NCBI GenBank assembly: GCA_900548955.1
Contig: URMQ01000110.1
Coordinates: 1 to 5,741 of the forward strand
Direction: 5' to 3'
Length of the DNA stretch: 5,741 nucleotides
Source of the DNA: an uncultured Eggerthella sp.
GTDB taxonomy: Bacteria > Actinomycetota > Coriobacteriia > Coriobacteriales > Eggerthellaceae
The notes below the pieces were generated by a model, which worked only from the letters and a program-made list of their open reading frames with translations, ran no database searches and was not told the DNA's origin. A program made the translations under genes and the position numbers. Numbering within the stretch: position 1 is the first letter of the stretch; each line of letters opens with the position of its first letter. This document shows, in pieces, positions 1 to 5,741 of the stretch.

Positions 1-1
1 C

Positions 2-2098
2 CCAGGTATGAATGTGGTCTATGGTCCTAACGAAGCTGGTAAAACCACTATCAATGAATTGGTAAAAGGAGTGCTTTTTGGCTGGCCTGCTGCTCGCGGT
101 GAAGTTAATCCCTATCGTCCCGAAAACGCTGATAGGTCAGGCAGCCTATTCTTTAAAAATGCCTCCTCTGGTGATGTTGCGGAGCTGAAACGCGTAAAAA
201 ATTCCGACGAACTCCAGCCGCCAAGTCCTTTGCTTACCAATATTGATCGCGAAACGTATGAAACCATGTTTTCGCTTACGAGCGATGAACTGTTGCGTCT
301 TGATGGGCATAGCGATATTACTGCGCGTTTATTAACGGCGGGGTCGGGTACATCGTCATCTCCCGCCCATGCTCTTGAAACTATTTCAGCGCGCATTAAA
401 GCGCTAACTTCTCGTTCGGCTCAGAATCCCGATGCGATTGGCAACTTGAAAAACGAACAGAGTCGACTAAAAACTCTTGTACAAACAAGCCGAGAAGAAG
501 CAGATAATCTGCGCGAACAAGAACATATTCTGGCTTCTCTTCGTCCACGCAGAGATTTGATGCTAGAGACACAAGAGCGCCTTAACACTGAAATAGAGAA
601 TCTTACTCAAACTGCAACTCAGGTAAGTTCGCTCGATGCAAGAATTGTTTCATTGCAGCAGGACCTGGAGCAATCATTTGGAGATAATGAATCATCAAAT
701 CCAGCTTCGCTTGCGCCTGATGACGATATTGCTGAATTGGTAAATCTTACTCAAGCACAAGAATATCGCCTGCGTGATTCCTTGGATGAATATGACGATC
801 ACAAAGCCAAGCTGGAACACAGTGTTGATAAAGCACGCGAAGCAGCTAATACATCACGTGCAGAATATGAATTCCACACAGAAGATGCCCACAAACAACA
901 ACAGTATGACCGCGCGCGCAAACAGCGCTGGGCGCAGTTGGCGTTTGCTATCGTGGTCCCCTTGATTATGGCGTTTATTGGCGTTTACATTGTCAATCTT
1001 GCTCGGCAAACAACGGGTGCTTCCTATTTGGTAGTAGGCGTAGCGCTCGTTTTGGTTGCTCTTGTTTTGGCCGTGGTGGGCGTTGTTATCAGTATGAGAC
1101 CAACACGTTCCGAAGAAGAATGGGAAGATGCTCGTTCTAAAAAAGAATGGGTTATGCAGCAAGACCAAAAAACGCTCGAAATATGCGAAGCTCAATCACG
1201 TGAATACAGTGAATTCATAGAACAGCAACTTGTTCAATCAGGACTTAGTGCTGCTCAAGGATCCACACGCAGGGCCCGTCGACTTCTTGATCAGCTGCGA
1301 GAATACCGTTCTGCACAGGATCTTGCAAACCAAACAAAGCAAGCCCAAGCGCTCCATCGTGCTTCCCTGCAGGACGCTCTTGATCAGGCATATCGTGATC
1401 GTAAGGATATTTGTAATGCTGCGGGGTTTGATAAGGATGCTCGAGTTGAAGATATCAACCAAGTAATTGAGCGCAAAGTTGCTGAGCGAAGCAAAACGGC
1501 GCAGACAATAGGAGAAACCGAACGGCAAATAGGCGAAATTACCGAGCGATTAACTGCAGCACGGAGGACAACTTCATTCGATGAATTGAAGTTTCAAAGT
1601 GAAACTATCGAAACTCGCTTGCAGGACGACTATCGCCAATTGGCCACGCTGCTTATTGCGCAGCGCTCGCTCGAAGATGCCATTACACAATGGGAGCGTA
1701 AAAGCCAGCCCGAGGTATATCGTTGTGCGTCGCGATTGTTGTCTCAAATGACCGATGGCGCATGGTGCACGGTGCGTATGAACGCACAAGGCGATATCGA
1801 AGTGGTTGATGCTATTAAAACCACGCGTGCACCGCACTTGCTTTCGCTTGGTACACGTCAGCAGCTGTATTTAAGCTTGCGCATTGCCTTACTTATGACT
1901 GCAGAAAATGTGGGCAAAGGGCTTCCCATAATGTGCGATGACATACTGGTGAATTTCGACGATGCGCGCAGAAAACAAGCAGTTCGTGCCCTTTTAGAAT
2001 TAGCAAAGAGACGTCAAGTTATTCTGTTTACGTGCCATCCAGATATTGCAGCCTTAGTGTACAAAGCTGATTCAAAGAGTAAATTGATTGAACTGTAG
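2..2098 (+). CDS. YhaN-like SMC/Rad50-type AAA ATPase, 5'-truncated by the window edge
   Basis: This is the C-terminal bulk of a large ATPase of the YhaN/RecF/Rad50-like group. The frame is open from base 2 and reads P-G before the first Met at 8. That Met sits directly before Walker A (GPNEAGKTT, residues 6-14 counted from it), so it is internal and the true start lies upstream. In order I see Walker A, a polar region, a long Gln/Glu/Arg-rich coiled coil (about 140-300), two hydrophobic helices (about 309-332 and 339-363), a second coiled coil (about 370-590), an ABC-like signature (LSLGTRQQ, 612-619), Walker B (IMCDD, 641-645) with the D-loop NFD, and an H-loop His at 677. Relatives commonly neighbour an SbcD/YhaO-type nuclease and are linked to DNA repair; any such partner would be off the left edge. 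The membrane pair suggests anchoring. The DNA-repair role is inferred from the family. The stop is TAG. Confidence 0.85.
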   Translation, partial: PGMNVVYGPNEAGKTTINELVKGVLFGWPAARGEVNPYRPENADRSGSLFFKNASSGDVAELKRVKNSDELQPPSPLLTNIDRETYETMFSLTSDELLRLDGHSDITARLLTAGSGTSSSPAHALETISARIKALTSRSAQNPDAIGNLKNEQSRLKTLVQTSREEADNLREQEHILASLRPRRDLMLETQERLNTEIENLTQTATQVSSLDARIVSLQQDLEQSFGDNESSNPASLAPDDDIAELVNLTQAQEYRLRDSLDEYDDHKAKLEHSVDKAREAANTSRAEYEFHTEDAHKQQQYDRARKQRWAQLAFAIVVPLIMAFIGVYIVNLARQTTGASYLVVGVALVLVALVLAVVGVVISMRPTRSEEEWEDARSKKEWVMQQDQKTLEICEAQSREYSEFIEQQLVQSGLSAAQGSTRRARRLLDQLREYRSAQDLANQTKQAQALHRASLQDALDQAYRDRKDICNAAGFDKDARVEDINQVIERKVAERSKTAQTIGETERQIGEITERLTAARRTTSFDELKFQSETIETRLQDDYRQLATLLIAQRSLEDAITQWERKSQPEVYRCASRLLSQMTDGAWCTVRMNAQGDIEVVDAIKTTRAPHLLSLGTRQQLYLSLRIALLMTAENVGKGLPIMCDDILVNFDDARRKQAVRALLELAKRRQVILFTCHPDIAALVYKADSKSKLIEL

Positions 2099-2113
2099 TA
2101 TTATTCCTTTGTT

Positions 2114-2155
2114 GGACAGGATTTTATTTTTTCATTTTGACCTAAAATAATGTCC
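2114..2155. repeat. Imperfect inverted repeat in the gap before purA
   Basis: The arms are GGACA (2114-2118) against TGTCC (2151-2155), then a 2x2 internal mismatch, then ATTTTA (2121-2126) against TAAAAT (2143-2148), with a 16-base loop. It lies 16 bases after the stop of the ATPase gene and 79 bases before purA. It could be a weak terminator for the upstream gene or an operator for purA. There is no T-run after the right arm, which argues against a classical intrinsic terminator. The 135-base gap (2099-2233) must hold the purA promoter if the operon starts here, but I found no convincing -35/-10 pair in it. Confidence 0.35.
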
Positions 2156-2233
2156 GTCATGAGACGTTCAGGTAGTTGAATATAGGCTGCTTGTGGTTTC
2201 GTTTAAGGTATAAAAACACTGAAAGGACCTTAC

Positions 2234-3529
2234 ATGCCAAGCACGGTTCTCCTTGGTGCCCAGTGGGGTGACGAGGGAAAAGGCAAAATCACCGACTTAA
2301 TTTCGAGTGATTATGATTACGTTGTTCGCTATCAGGGAGGAAACAACGCCGGCCATACGGTAATCCATGGCGATACGAAGCTTGCGTTGCATCTTATTCC
2401 TTCTGGAGTTATGTACGATCACATTACGCCTGTTATTGGTAACGGTTGCGTTATTGATCCTAAAGTTTTAGTAGAAGAAATGCAGATGTTGGAAAATTCT
2501 GGTTTCCCTTGCGATCGTCTGCGTATTTCTTGCGATGCTCACATTATCATGCCTTACCACATTGATTTGGATGGCGCTTCTGAACGTCATTTAGGCAAGC
2601 ACAAAATTGGCACTACTAATCGTGGTATTGGTCCTGCGTATGAAGATAAGTTTGCTCGCAATGGTATTCGTGTTCAGGACTTGCTGGATGAAAAAATCTT
2701 CCGTGAAAAGCTTGAAGCAGCACTTGCTATCAAGAACCAGGTTCTTACCAAGATTTACGACCTGGAGCCTTATACCGTAGATCAGATTTGTGAAATGTAT
2801 TTGCCCTATGCAGATGTTATGCGCAAGCATATGGCAGAAACCACTCAAATGTTGAACGCTGCTCTTCGTGAAAACAAGAACATTTTGTTCGAAGGCGCTC
2901 AGGGTACCATGCTTGATATTGACCATGGCACCTATCCTTTCGTTACCTCTTCTTCGTGTTGTGCTGGTGGTGCTCCAACTGGTTCAGGTGTTGGTCCAAA
3001 GGCAATTGATAAGGTATTAGGTATTGCTAAGGCATACATCACCCGTGTTGGTTCTGGCCCCTTCCCAACCGAACTGCACGATGAAACAGGCGAATTGCTT
3101 TGCAAAGTTGGTGGCGAATATGGGGTAACCACTGGGCGTAAGCGCCGCTGCGGTTGGTTTGATGCGGTGCAGGCTCGCTACGCCGTTGAAGTAAATTCTA
3201 TGACCGATATGGCATTGACGAAACTAGACGTTCTTTCTTGCGTGCCAACCATTAAGGTTTGTGTGGGATACGAAGCCGATGGCGTTCGTTATGACTACTT
3301 CCCAATGCAGCATTCGGTAATTTATCCGAAGAATGTAACGCCTATTTATGAAGAACTTCCTGGTTGGGAAGGCGTGGATATTTCTGGTTGCAAGAAATTT
3401 GAAGACTTACCAAAGAATGCTCAGCGCTATGTAGAGTATTTGGAAGAAGTAACGGGCGTTCACGCTTCTATTATTGCTGTTGGTCCTGACAGAAATCAGA
3501 CTATCTTTAATGGATGGGAAAGTCGCTAA
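2234..3529 (+). CDS. purA: Adenylosuccinate synthetase
   Basis: This cytosolic enzyme joins IMP and aspartate using GTP to give adenylosuccinate, the first committed step from IMP to AMP. At 431 residues it matches the usual bacterial length of about 425-430. The N-terminus LLGAQWGDEGKGK contains the GTP-binding loop GDEGKGK (residues 12-18) with catalytic Asp13. It is followed by QGGNNAGHT, the IMP-binding GTTNRGIGPAYEDK (126-139), FEGAQGTMLDIDHG (219 onward) with the Thr-Ser-Ser stretch after it, and TTGRKRRCGWFD (299-310) near the C-terminal third. The ATG at 2234 is chosen because AAAGGA (2222-2227) lies six bases upstream and the N-terminus matches family proteins. The stop TAA at 3527-3529 is 18 bases before purD, indicating a purA-purD operon. 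All key motifs are intact. Confidence 0.98.
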   Translation: MPSTVLLGAQWGDEGKGKITDLISSDYDYVVRYQGGNNAGHTVIHGDTKLALHLIPSGVMYDHITPVIGNGCVIDPKVLVEEMQMLENSGFPCDRLRISCDAHIIMPYHIDLDGASERHLGKHKIGTTNRGIGPAYEDKFARNGIRVQDLLDEKIFREKLEAALAIKNQVLTKIYDLEPYTVDQICEMYLPYADVMRKHMAETTQMLNAALRENKNILFEGAQGTMLDIDHGTYPFVTSSSCCAGGAPTGSGVGPKAIDKVLGIAKAYITRVGSGPFPTELHDETGELLCKVGGEYGVTTGRKRRCGWFDAVQARYAVEVNSMTDMALTKLDVLSCVPTIKVCVGYEADGVRYDYFPMQHSVIYPKNVTPIYEELPGWEGVDISGCKKFEDLPKNAQRYVEYLEEVTGVHASIIAVGPDRNQTIFNGWESR

Positions 3530-3534
3530 TGGGT

Positions 3535-3540
3535 GAAAGG
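3535..3540 (+). promoter_or_regulatory. Ribosome binding site that decides the purD start
   Basis: GAAAGG lies seven bases before the GTG at 3548, which is normal Shine-Dalgarno spacing. The in-frame upstream GTG at 3533 overlaps this motif and has only a poorly spaced purine run (GGGAAAG, inside purA) ahead of it. The later GTG is therefore the better start. Confidence 0.7.
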
Positions 3541-3547
3541 TAAAACA

Positions 3548-4843
3548 GTGAACATTCTTGTTCTTGGCGGTGGCGGACGTGAACATGCTATTGCATGGGC
3601 ACTTGCTCAATCTCCTCAGTGCGATCAGCTCTACGTTGCCCCTGGTAATGGCGGCACTGCTTCTATTGCAAAAAACGTTAAAAACCTTGATGCAGAAAAT
3701 GGCGAAGCGGTACTTGGCTTTGCCAAAGACCACGAAATTGGGTTAGTTGTGGTTGGCCCTGAAGCACCTTTGGTTGCAGGGGTTGCCGATGTAATTCGTT
3801 CGGGGGGCGTTCCGGTATTTGGTCCTGATGCGCAAGGTGCGCAACTGGAGGGATCCAAAACCTATTCTAAGGAATTCATGGAAGCAAACGCTATTCCTAC
3901 TGCTCGTTATGCAAGTTTTACCAACGCCGAAGAAGCACGCGCTTACTGTGAAGAACTGGGTGCTCCGCTTGTTGTGAAGGCAGACGGGCTGGCTGCAGGC
4001 AAGGGTGTTATTGTTGCTGAAACGCTCGAAGTGGCACTTGATGCAGTGGATGGTTGTTTTAGCGGCACCTTTGGCGAAGCAGGCAGTCGTGTAGTAGTTG
4101 AAGAAATGCTTACAGGTCCTGAATGCTCACTACTGGCATTTGTGTCTGGTGGAAAAGCATTTTGTATGGCACCTGCCCAGGATCATAAGCGCGCCTATGA
4201 TGGCGACTTAGGTCCTAACACGGGTGGCATGGGTGTATATTCGCCAGTGCCTATTGTGACCGAAGAGGAAATGTCTGCCATGGTAGAAGTAATGGAAACT
4301 GCAGCAGCAGCAACAGCACGCGATCCCTTCACTACTGATTATCGCGGCTGCTTGTATGGCGGATTTATGCTTACTCCTGAAGGACCTAAGGTACTTGAAT
4401 TCAATGCGCGCTTTGGTGATCCAGAAACTCAGGTAGTGCTGCCTCGTTTACAGGGCGATTTAGTGGATATTATGCTTGCAGTCGCTGAAGGCAGACCAGA
4501 AGATATCAAGCTTTCCTGGTCTGATAAATGGGCGGTAAGCGTTGTTTTGGCAAGTGGCGGATATCCAGGGTCTTACGAAAAAGGAAAAGTTATCTTAGGC
4601 GTTTCTGAAGCGGAACGTATGGAAGATGTCATAGTCTTCCATGCAGGTACTGCTCTTAATAATGATGGTGAACTTATTACCGCTGGTGGTCGCGTTTTAA
4701 ATGTTGTTGCTTTGGGCGACACGTTTGAAGAGGCTCGCAATCGTGCGTATGAAGCATGCAATCTTATTAAGTTCGAGGATATGCAGTTCCGCAGTGATAT
4801 TGGTAAGCGTGCTCTTATCGGCCGTAGTGCTTGGGAAGTATAG
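3548..4843 (+). CDS. purD: Phosphoribosylamine-glycine ligase (GAR synthetase)
   Basis: This ATP-grasp enzyme joins glycine to 5-phosphoribosylamine, the second step of de novo purine synthesis, in the cytosol. From the GTG at 3548 the protein is 431 residues, close to the family norm of about 425-430, and opens with the typical NILVLGGGGREHA. Recognisable blocks are GPEAPLVAGVAD and the following FGP (N-terminal domain), VVKADGLAAGKGV (142-154, ATP-grasp lysine and glycine loop), DHKR (212-215), GPNTGGMGVYSP (222-233, the PurD signature) and EFNARFGDPETQ (284-295, metal/ATP-binding Glu and Asn). A start at the in-frame GTG 3533 would add five residues (Met-Lys-Gly-Lys-Thr) but destroys the RBS argument. 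Close spacing to purA supports co-transcription and translational coupling. The stop is TAG; no motif is missing. Confidence 0.97.
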   Translation: MNILVLGGGGREHAIAWALAQSPQCDQLYVAPGNGGTASIAKNVKNLDAENGEAVLGFAKDHEIGLVVVGPEAPLVAGVADVIRSGGVPVFGPDAQGAQLEGSKTYSKEFMEANAIPTARYASFTNAEEARAYCEELGAPLVVKADGLAAGKGVIVAETLEVALDAVDGCFSGTFGEAGSRVVVEEMLTGPECSLLAFVSGGKAFCMAPAQDHKRAYDGDLGPNTGGMGVYSPVPIVTEEEMSAMVEVMETAAAATARDPFTTDYRGCLYGGFMLTPEGPKVLEFNARFGDPETQVVLPRLQGDLVDIMLAVAEGRPEDIKLSWSDKWAVSVVLASGGYPGSYEKGKVILGVSEAERMEDVIVFHAGTALNNDGELITAGGRVLNVVALGDTFEEARNRAYEACNLIKFEDMQFRSDIGKRALIGRSAWEV

Positions 4844-4913
4844 CGCCATTTCGTAAGTAATCAACGCTCAAGTTCAGTGCCGAGATTTGAAACGGGTCAC
4901 CCGTCCTCCTACC

Positions 4914-4943
4914 GATGTTTAGGAATCATGATTCCTAAACATC
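4914..4943. repeat. Perfect 30-bp palindrome
   Basis: The 15-base half GATGTTTAGGAATCA is followed immediately by its exact complement, with the axis between 4928 and 4929. As RNA it would form a 13-bp hairpin with a CATG loop. As DNA it has the two-fold symmetry of a dimer binding site. It sits as one arm inside the larger inverted repeat 4872-5026. Confidence 0.9.
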
Positions 4944-4960
4944 TATGCGTCGGACTCCGC

Positions 4961-4991
4961 CGCTTCATTTTTAAATTTTACATTTGAAGCG
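4961..4991. repeat. Second internal hairpin of the branched element
   Basis: CGCTTCA (4961-4967) pairs with TGAAGCG (4985-4991) around a 17-base AT-rich loop. It lies between the 30-bp palindrome and the closing arm of the large inverted repeat, which makes the whole a junction with at least two internal arms. Confidence 0.6.
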
Positions 4992-5037
4992 TCGAGTGAT
5001 CCTTATTCAATATCTCGGCACTGAACGTTTTTGTATC

Positions 5038-5187
5038 TTTTTATTTCTTAATCGAAGCGAACTTAGAACACCAATTCTCATTGCGCCCGAAGGGCGCTTA
5101 TTTAAAGAATGATGCAGCGAAGCGCACGAAAAAACGCAAAGCGTTTTTGAGCAGCGAAAGCAGTGAACTGAGATTAAGAAATAAAAA
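5038..5187. repeat. 150-bp element bounded by a perfect 16-bp inverted repeat
   Basis: TTTTTATTTCTTAATC (5038-5053) and GATTAAGAAATAAAAA (5172-5187) are exact complements separated by 118 bases. The interior has two tight hairpins: GCGCCC-GAA-GGGCGC (5083-5097) and AAAAACGC-AAA-GCGTTTTT (5130-5148). The second reads as an A-tract, stem and T-tract, a shape that can act as a weak bidirectional terminator. The interior also carries several short GCGAAGCG-like words. The terminal arms give the layout of a small non-autonomous element, but I see no target-site duplication and no open frame in it. It begins 11 bases after the end of the previous inverted repeat. Confidence 0.65.
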
Positions 5188-5233
5188 ATGAACAAAGCAA
5201 AAACACAGCAACAAGATTAGACAAATAAATTGC

Positions 5234-5262
5234 TTGACGAATCGTAAAAGTATCGGTACAAT
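5234..5262 (+). promoter_or_regulatory. Sigma-70-type promoter for tRNA-Phe
   Basis: TTGACG (5234-5239) and TACAAT (5257-5262) are separated by exactly 17 bases; each hexamer is one mismatch from the consensus TTGACA/TATAAT. Transcription would start near 5269, about 24 bases before the mature tRNA 5' end, leaving a short leader for RNase P to remove. This indicates independent transcription of the tRNA rather than read-through from purD. Confidence 0.8.
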
Positions 5263-5292
5263 TTCGTTTCGCGTCATACGTAATGCGCAACT

Positions 5293-5368
5293 GGTTGGGT
5301 AGCTCAGCTGGTAGAGCAGCGGATTGAAAATCCGCGTGTCGCGGGTTCAAGTCCCGCCCCGACCACCA
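5293..5368 (+). tRNA. tRNA-Phe (GAA anticodon), CCA encoded
   Basis: The 76-base cloverleaf is complete. The acceptor stem GGTTGGG pairs with CCCGACC (one G-T pair at 4-69). The D-arm is GCTCAGCTGGTAGAGC. The anticodon stem GCGGA/TCCGC holds loop TTGAAAA with anticodon GAA. The T-arm is GCGGGTTCAAGTCCCGC. The discriminator is A, followed by a genomically encoded CCA. It decodes UUC/UUU. It stands alone between its own promoter and terminator. Confidence 0.97.
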
Positions 5369-5380
5369 TTTTGAATCATG

Positions 5381-5405
5381 AAGCCCCGCACCGCGGGGCT
5401 TTTTT
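5381..5405 (+). terminator. Intrinsic terminator of tRNA-Phe
   Basis: A nine-pair stem, AAGCCCCGC (5381-5389) with GCGGGGCTT (5393-5401), closes a three-base loop (ACC). It merges into a six-T run (5400-5405). It starts 13 bases after the tRNA 3' end and is a textbook Rho-independent terminator. Confidence 0.92.
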
Positions 5406-5454
5406 GCGCATAGTCTGCTTTTTGTAGCAAAAATGACGTTCTAGTTATACATTT

Positions 5455-5484
5455 TTAGGGTCATTTAAAGCCCTTTGATAAAAT
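5455..5484 (+). promoter_or_regulatory. Possible weak promoter for the downstream gene
   Basis: TAAAAT (5479-5484) is a plausible -10 box 25 bases before the ATG at 5510. The best upstream partner, TTAGGG (5455-5460) at 18 bases, is a poor -35. A promoter is expected here because the tRNA terminator closes the preceding unit, but the exact boxes are uncertain. An alternative -10 is TATACA at 5446-5451. Confidence 0.3.
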
Positions 5485-5509
5485 ACAGCTAAGTTTGAAA
5501 GAGGGACCA

Positions 5510-5741
5510 ATGATCGACTTTTCCATACAAGGTATATATCCTCCTTCGCTGCAGGCACTTGTGGACGGTAAAGTAGCAAGTCGCATTCACGGCAAGGATG
5601 CATCGCTGTATAGCTTTTCTGAAGAAGCGCAAGACTGCGCTCAAAACTATATGGGTTGGGCAACGCTTGCAAGCAATCCTCCTTGTCACCGGCATCATCG
5701 AGCTCGACCGGTTCTCCTCCGCGTTCACGCAGCTCGGACGC
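5510..5741 (+). CDS. pgi: Probable glucose-6-phosphate isomerase N-terminus, 3'-truncated and disrupted near the window edge
   Basis: The ATG at 5510 follows GAGGGA (5501-5506), a good though slightly close ribosome site. Residues 1-58 (5510-5683) include the pattern LVDGKVASRIHGKDASLYSF and then EEAQDCAQNYMGW. This resembles the start of actinobacterial glucose-6-phosphate isomerases (short helix, ASR-x-x-x-KD, acidic stretch, GW). That enzyme interconverts glucose-6-phosphate and fructose-6-phosphate in glycolysis, in the cytosol. The assignment is from memory of the family and uses no catalytic residue, since those lie beyond the window. After about residue 57 the frame turns into His/Arg-rich text (CHRHHRARP) unlike the family, while G+C rises sharply. 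The tail from about 5676-5684 is probably not the natural continuation of this gene. Confidence 0.55.
   Translation, partial: MIDFSIQGIYPPSLQALVDGKVASRIHGKDASLYSFSEEAQDCAQNYMGWATLASNPPCHRHHRARPVLLRVHAART

Larger units (their letters stand above)
4872..5032 (+). terminator. Large branched stem-loop with trailing T-run; possible purA-purD terminator or interspersed element
   Basis: Outer arms GTTCAGTGCCGAGAT (4872-4886) and ATCTCGGCACTGAAC (5012-5026) are perfect complements. With one bulged T (5011) the stem continues TTGAA/TTCAA (4887-4891 with 5006-5010). A further seven pairs, including one G-T, follow between 4894-4900 and 4996-5002. The enclosed 95 bases contain two more hairpins, at 4914-4943 and 4961-4991, giving a branched fold. 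TTTTT at 5028-5032 comes one base after the right arm, as in an intrinsic terminator, and only in the + direction, matching purD. The stem is far larger than an ordinary terminator needs, so a repeated mobile (MITE-like) element or structured RNA is also possible. I see no clear target-site duplication at its edges. Confidence 0.55.
4844..5233. other. Gene-free, highly structured intergenic region between purD and tRNA-Phe
   Basis: The full gap runs to 5292 (449 bases). I see no credible protein gene in it: short open frames on either strand lack a ribosome site and simply cross the inverted repeats. It holds two adjacent structured elements, 4872-5026 and 5038-5187, described separately. An AT-rich stretch (about 5180-5233) then leads into the tRNA promoter. 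Most of the structure could serve operon termination, or be an interspersed repeat of the genome; the sequence alone does not decide. Confidence 0.7.

Noticed and set aside
8..10. ATG as the true start of the ATPase gene
   Set aside because: It lies five residues before the Walker A loop. Family members have a preceding strand and a conserved P-G at exactly this place, which is present in frame before it.
2176..2214. TTGAAT (2176-2181) with TATAAA (2209-2214) as the purA promoter
   Set aside because: The spacing is 27 bases and the transcript would begin at or within the ribosome site.
4872..5026. Integron attC site
   Set aside because: The arms have the opposite polarity to the RYYYAAC...GTTRRRY pattern and there is no integrase or cassette gene.
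5007..5195. 62-residue open frame on the minus strand across the second inverted-repeat element
   Set aside because: It overlaps the 16-bp arms and hairpins, has no ribosome site I can see, and shows no recognisable protein features; an accidental frame through a repeat.
5188..5220. Ten-codon open frame MNKAKTQQQD after the second element
   Set aside because: It is too short, in an A-rich stretch with no ribosome binding site.
5445..5728. Two overlapping minus-strand open frames opposite the pgi start
   Set aside because: The + strand has a ribosome site, a family-like N-terminus and an upstream promoter region; the minus frames run into the tRNA terminator side with no such support.
1..5741. 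A defence or other novel multi-gene system
   Set aside because: The genes present are housekeeping (purA, purD, tRNA-Phe, probable pgi) plus a widely distributed YhaN-like ATPase; nothing visible forms a new system.

Overview
The window reads as a stretch of ordinary bacterial chromosome of moderate G+C content. My best guess is a low-to-mid GC actinobacterium of the Coriobacteriia (Atopobium/Olsenella-like). That guess rests on protein style, codon use and a CCA-encoding tRNA gene, not on any search. All supported genes lie on the + strand.

Layout. (1) Positions 2-2098 hold the 3' part of a large YhaN-type, SMC/Rad50-like ATPase; its start lies off the left edge. The visible part begins just before the Walker A motif. 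It carries two long coiled-coil arms split by a pair of membrane helices, and ends with ABC-signature, Walker B and H-loop motifs. (2) After a 135-base gap come purA (2234-3529, adenylosuccinate synthetase) and purD (3548-4843, phosphoribosylamine-glycine ligase). They are 18 bases apart and almost certainly form one purine-synthesis operon. PurD makes GAR early in the de novo pathway; PurA commits IMP to AMP. (3) Positions 4844-5292 are a 449-base gene-free stretch with strong secondary structure. It holds a large nested inverted repeat (4872-5026) enclosing a perfect 30-bp palindrome and followed by a T-run, and then a second element bounded by a perfect 16-bp inverted repeat (5038-5187). 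(4) A tRNA-Phe(GAA) gene (5293-5368) has a near-consensus promoter ahead of it and a strong intrinsic terminator behind it. (5) From 5510 a new gene starts. Its first ~58 residues resemble the N-terminus of a glucose-6-phosphate isomerase.

Near 5676-5684 the G+C content jumps and the sensible reading frame changes. The last ~60 bases look like foreign, high-GC coding sequence, so the right edge may be a chimeric assembly junction or a frameshift.

I see no CRISPR array, transposase, toxin-antitoxin pair or defence operon. The parts most worth a second look are the paired structured elements between purD and tRNA-Phe, the discontinuity at the right edge, and the membrane-anchored architecture of the YhaN-like ATPase.
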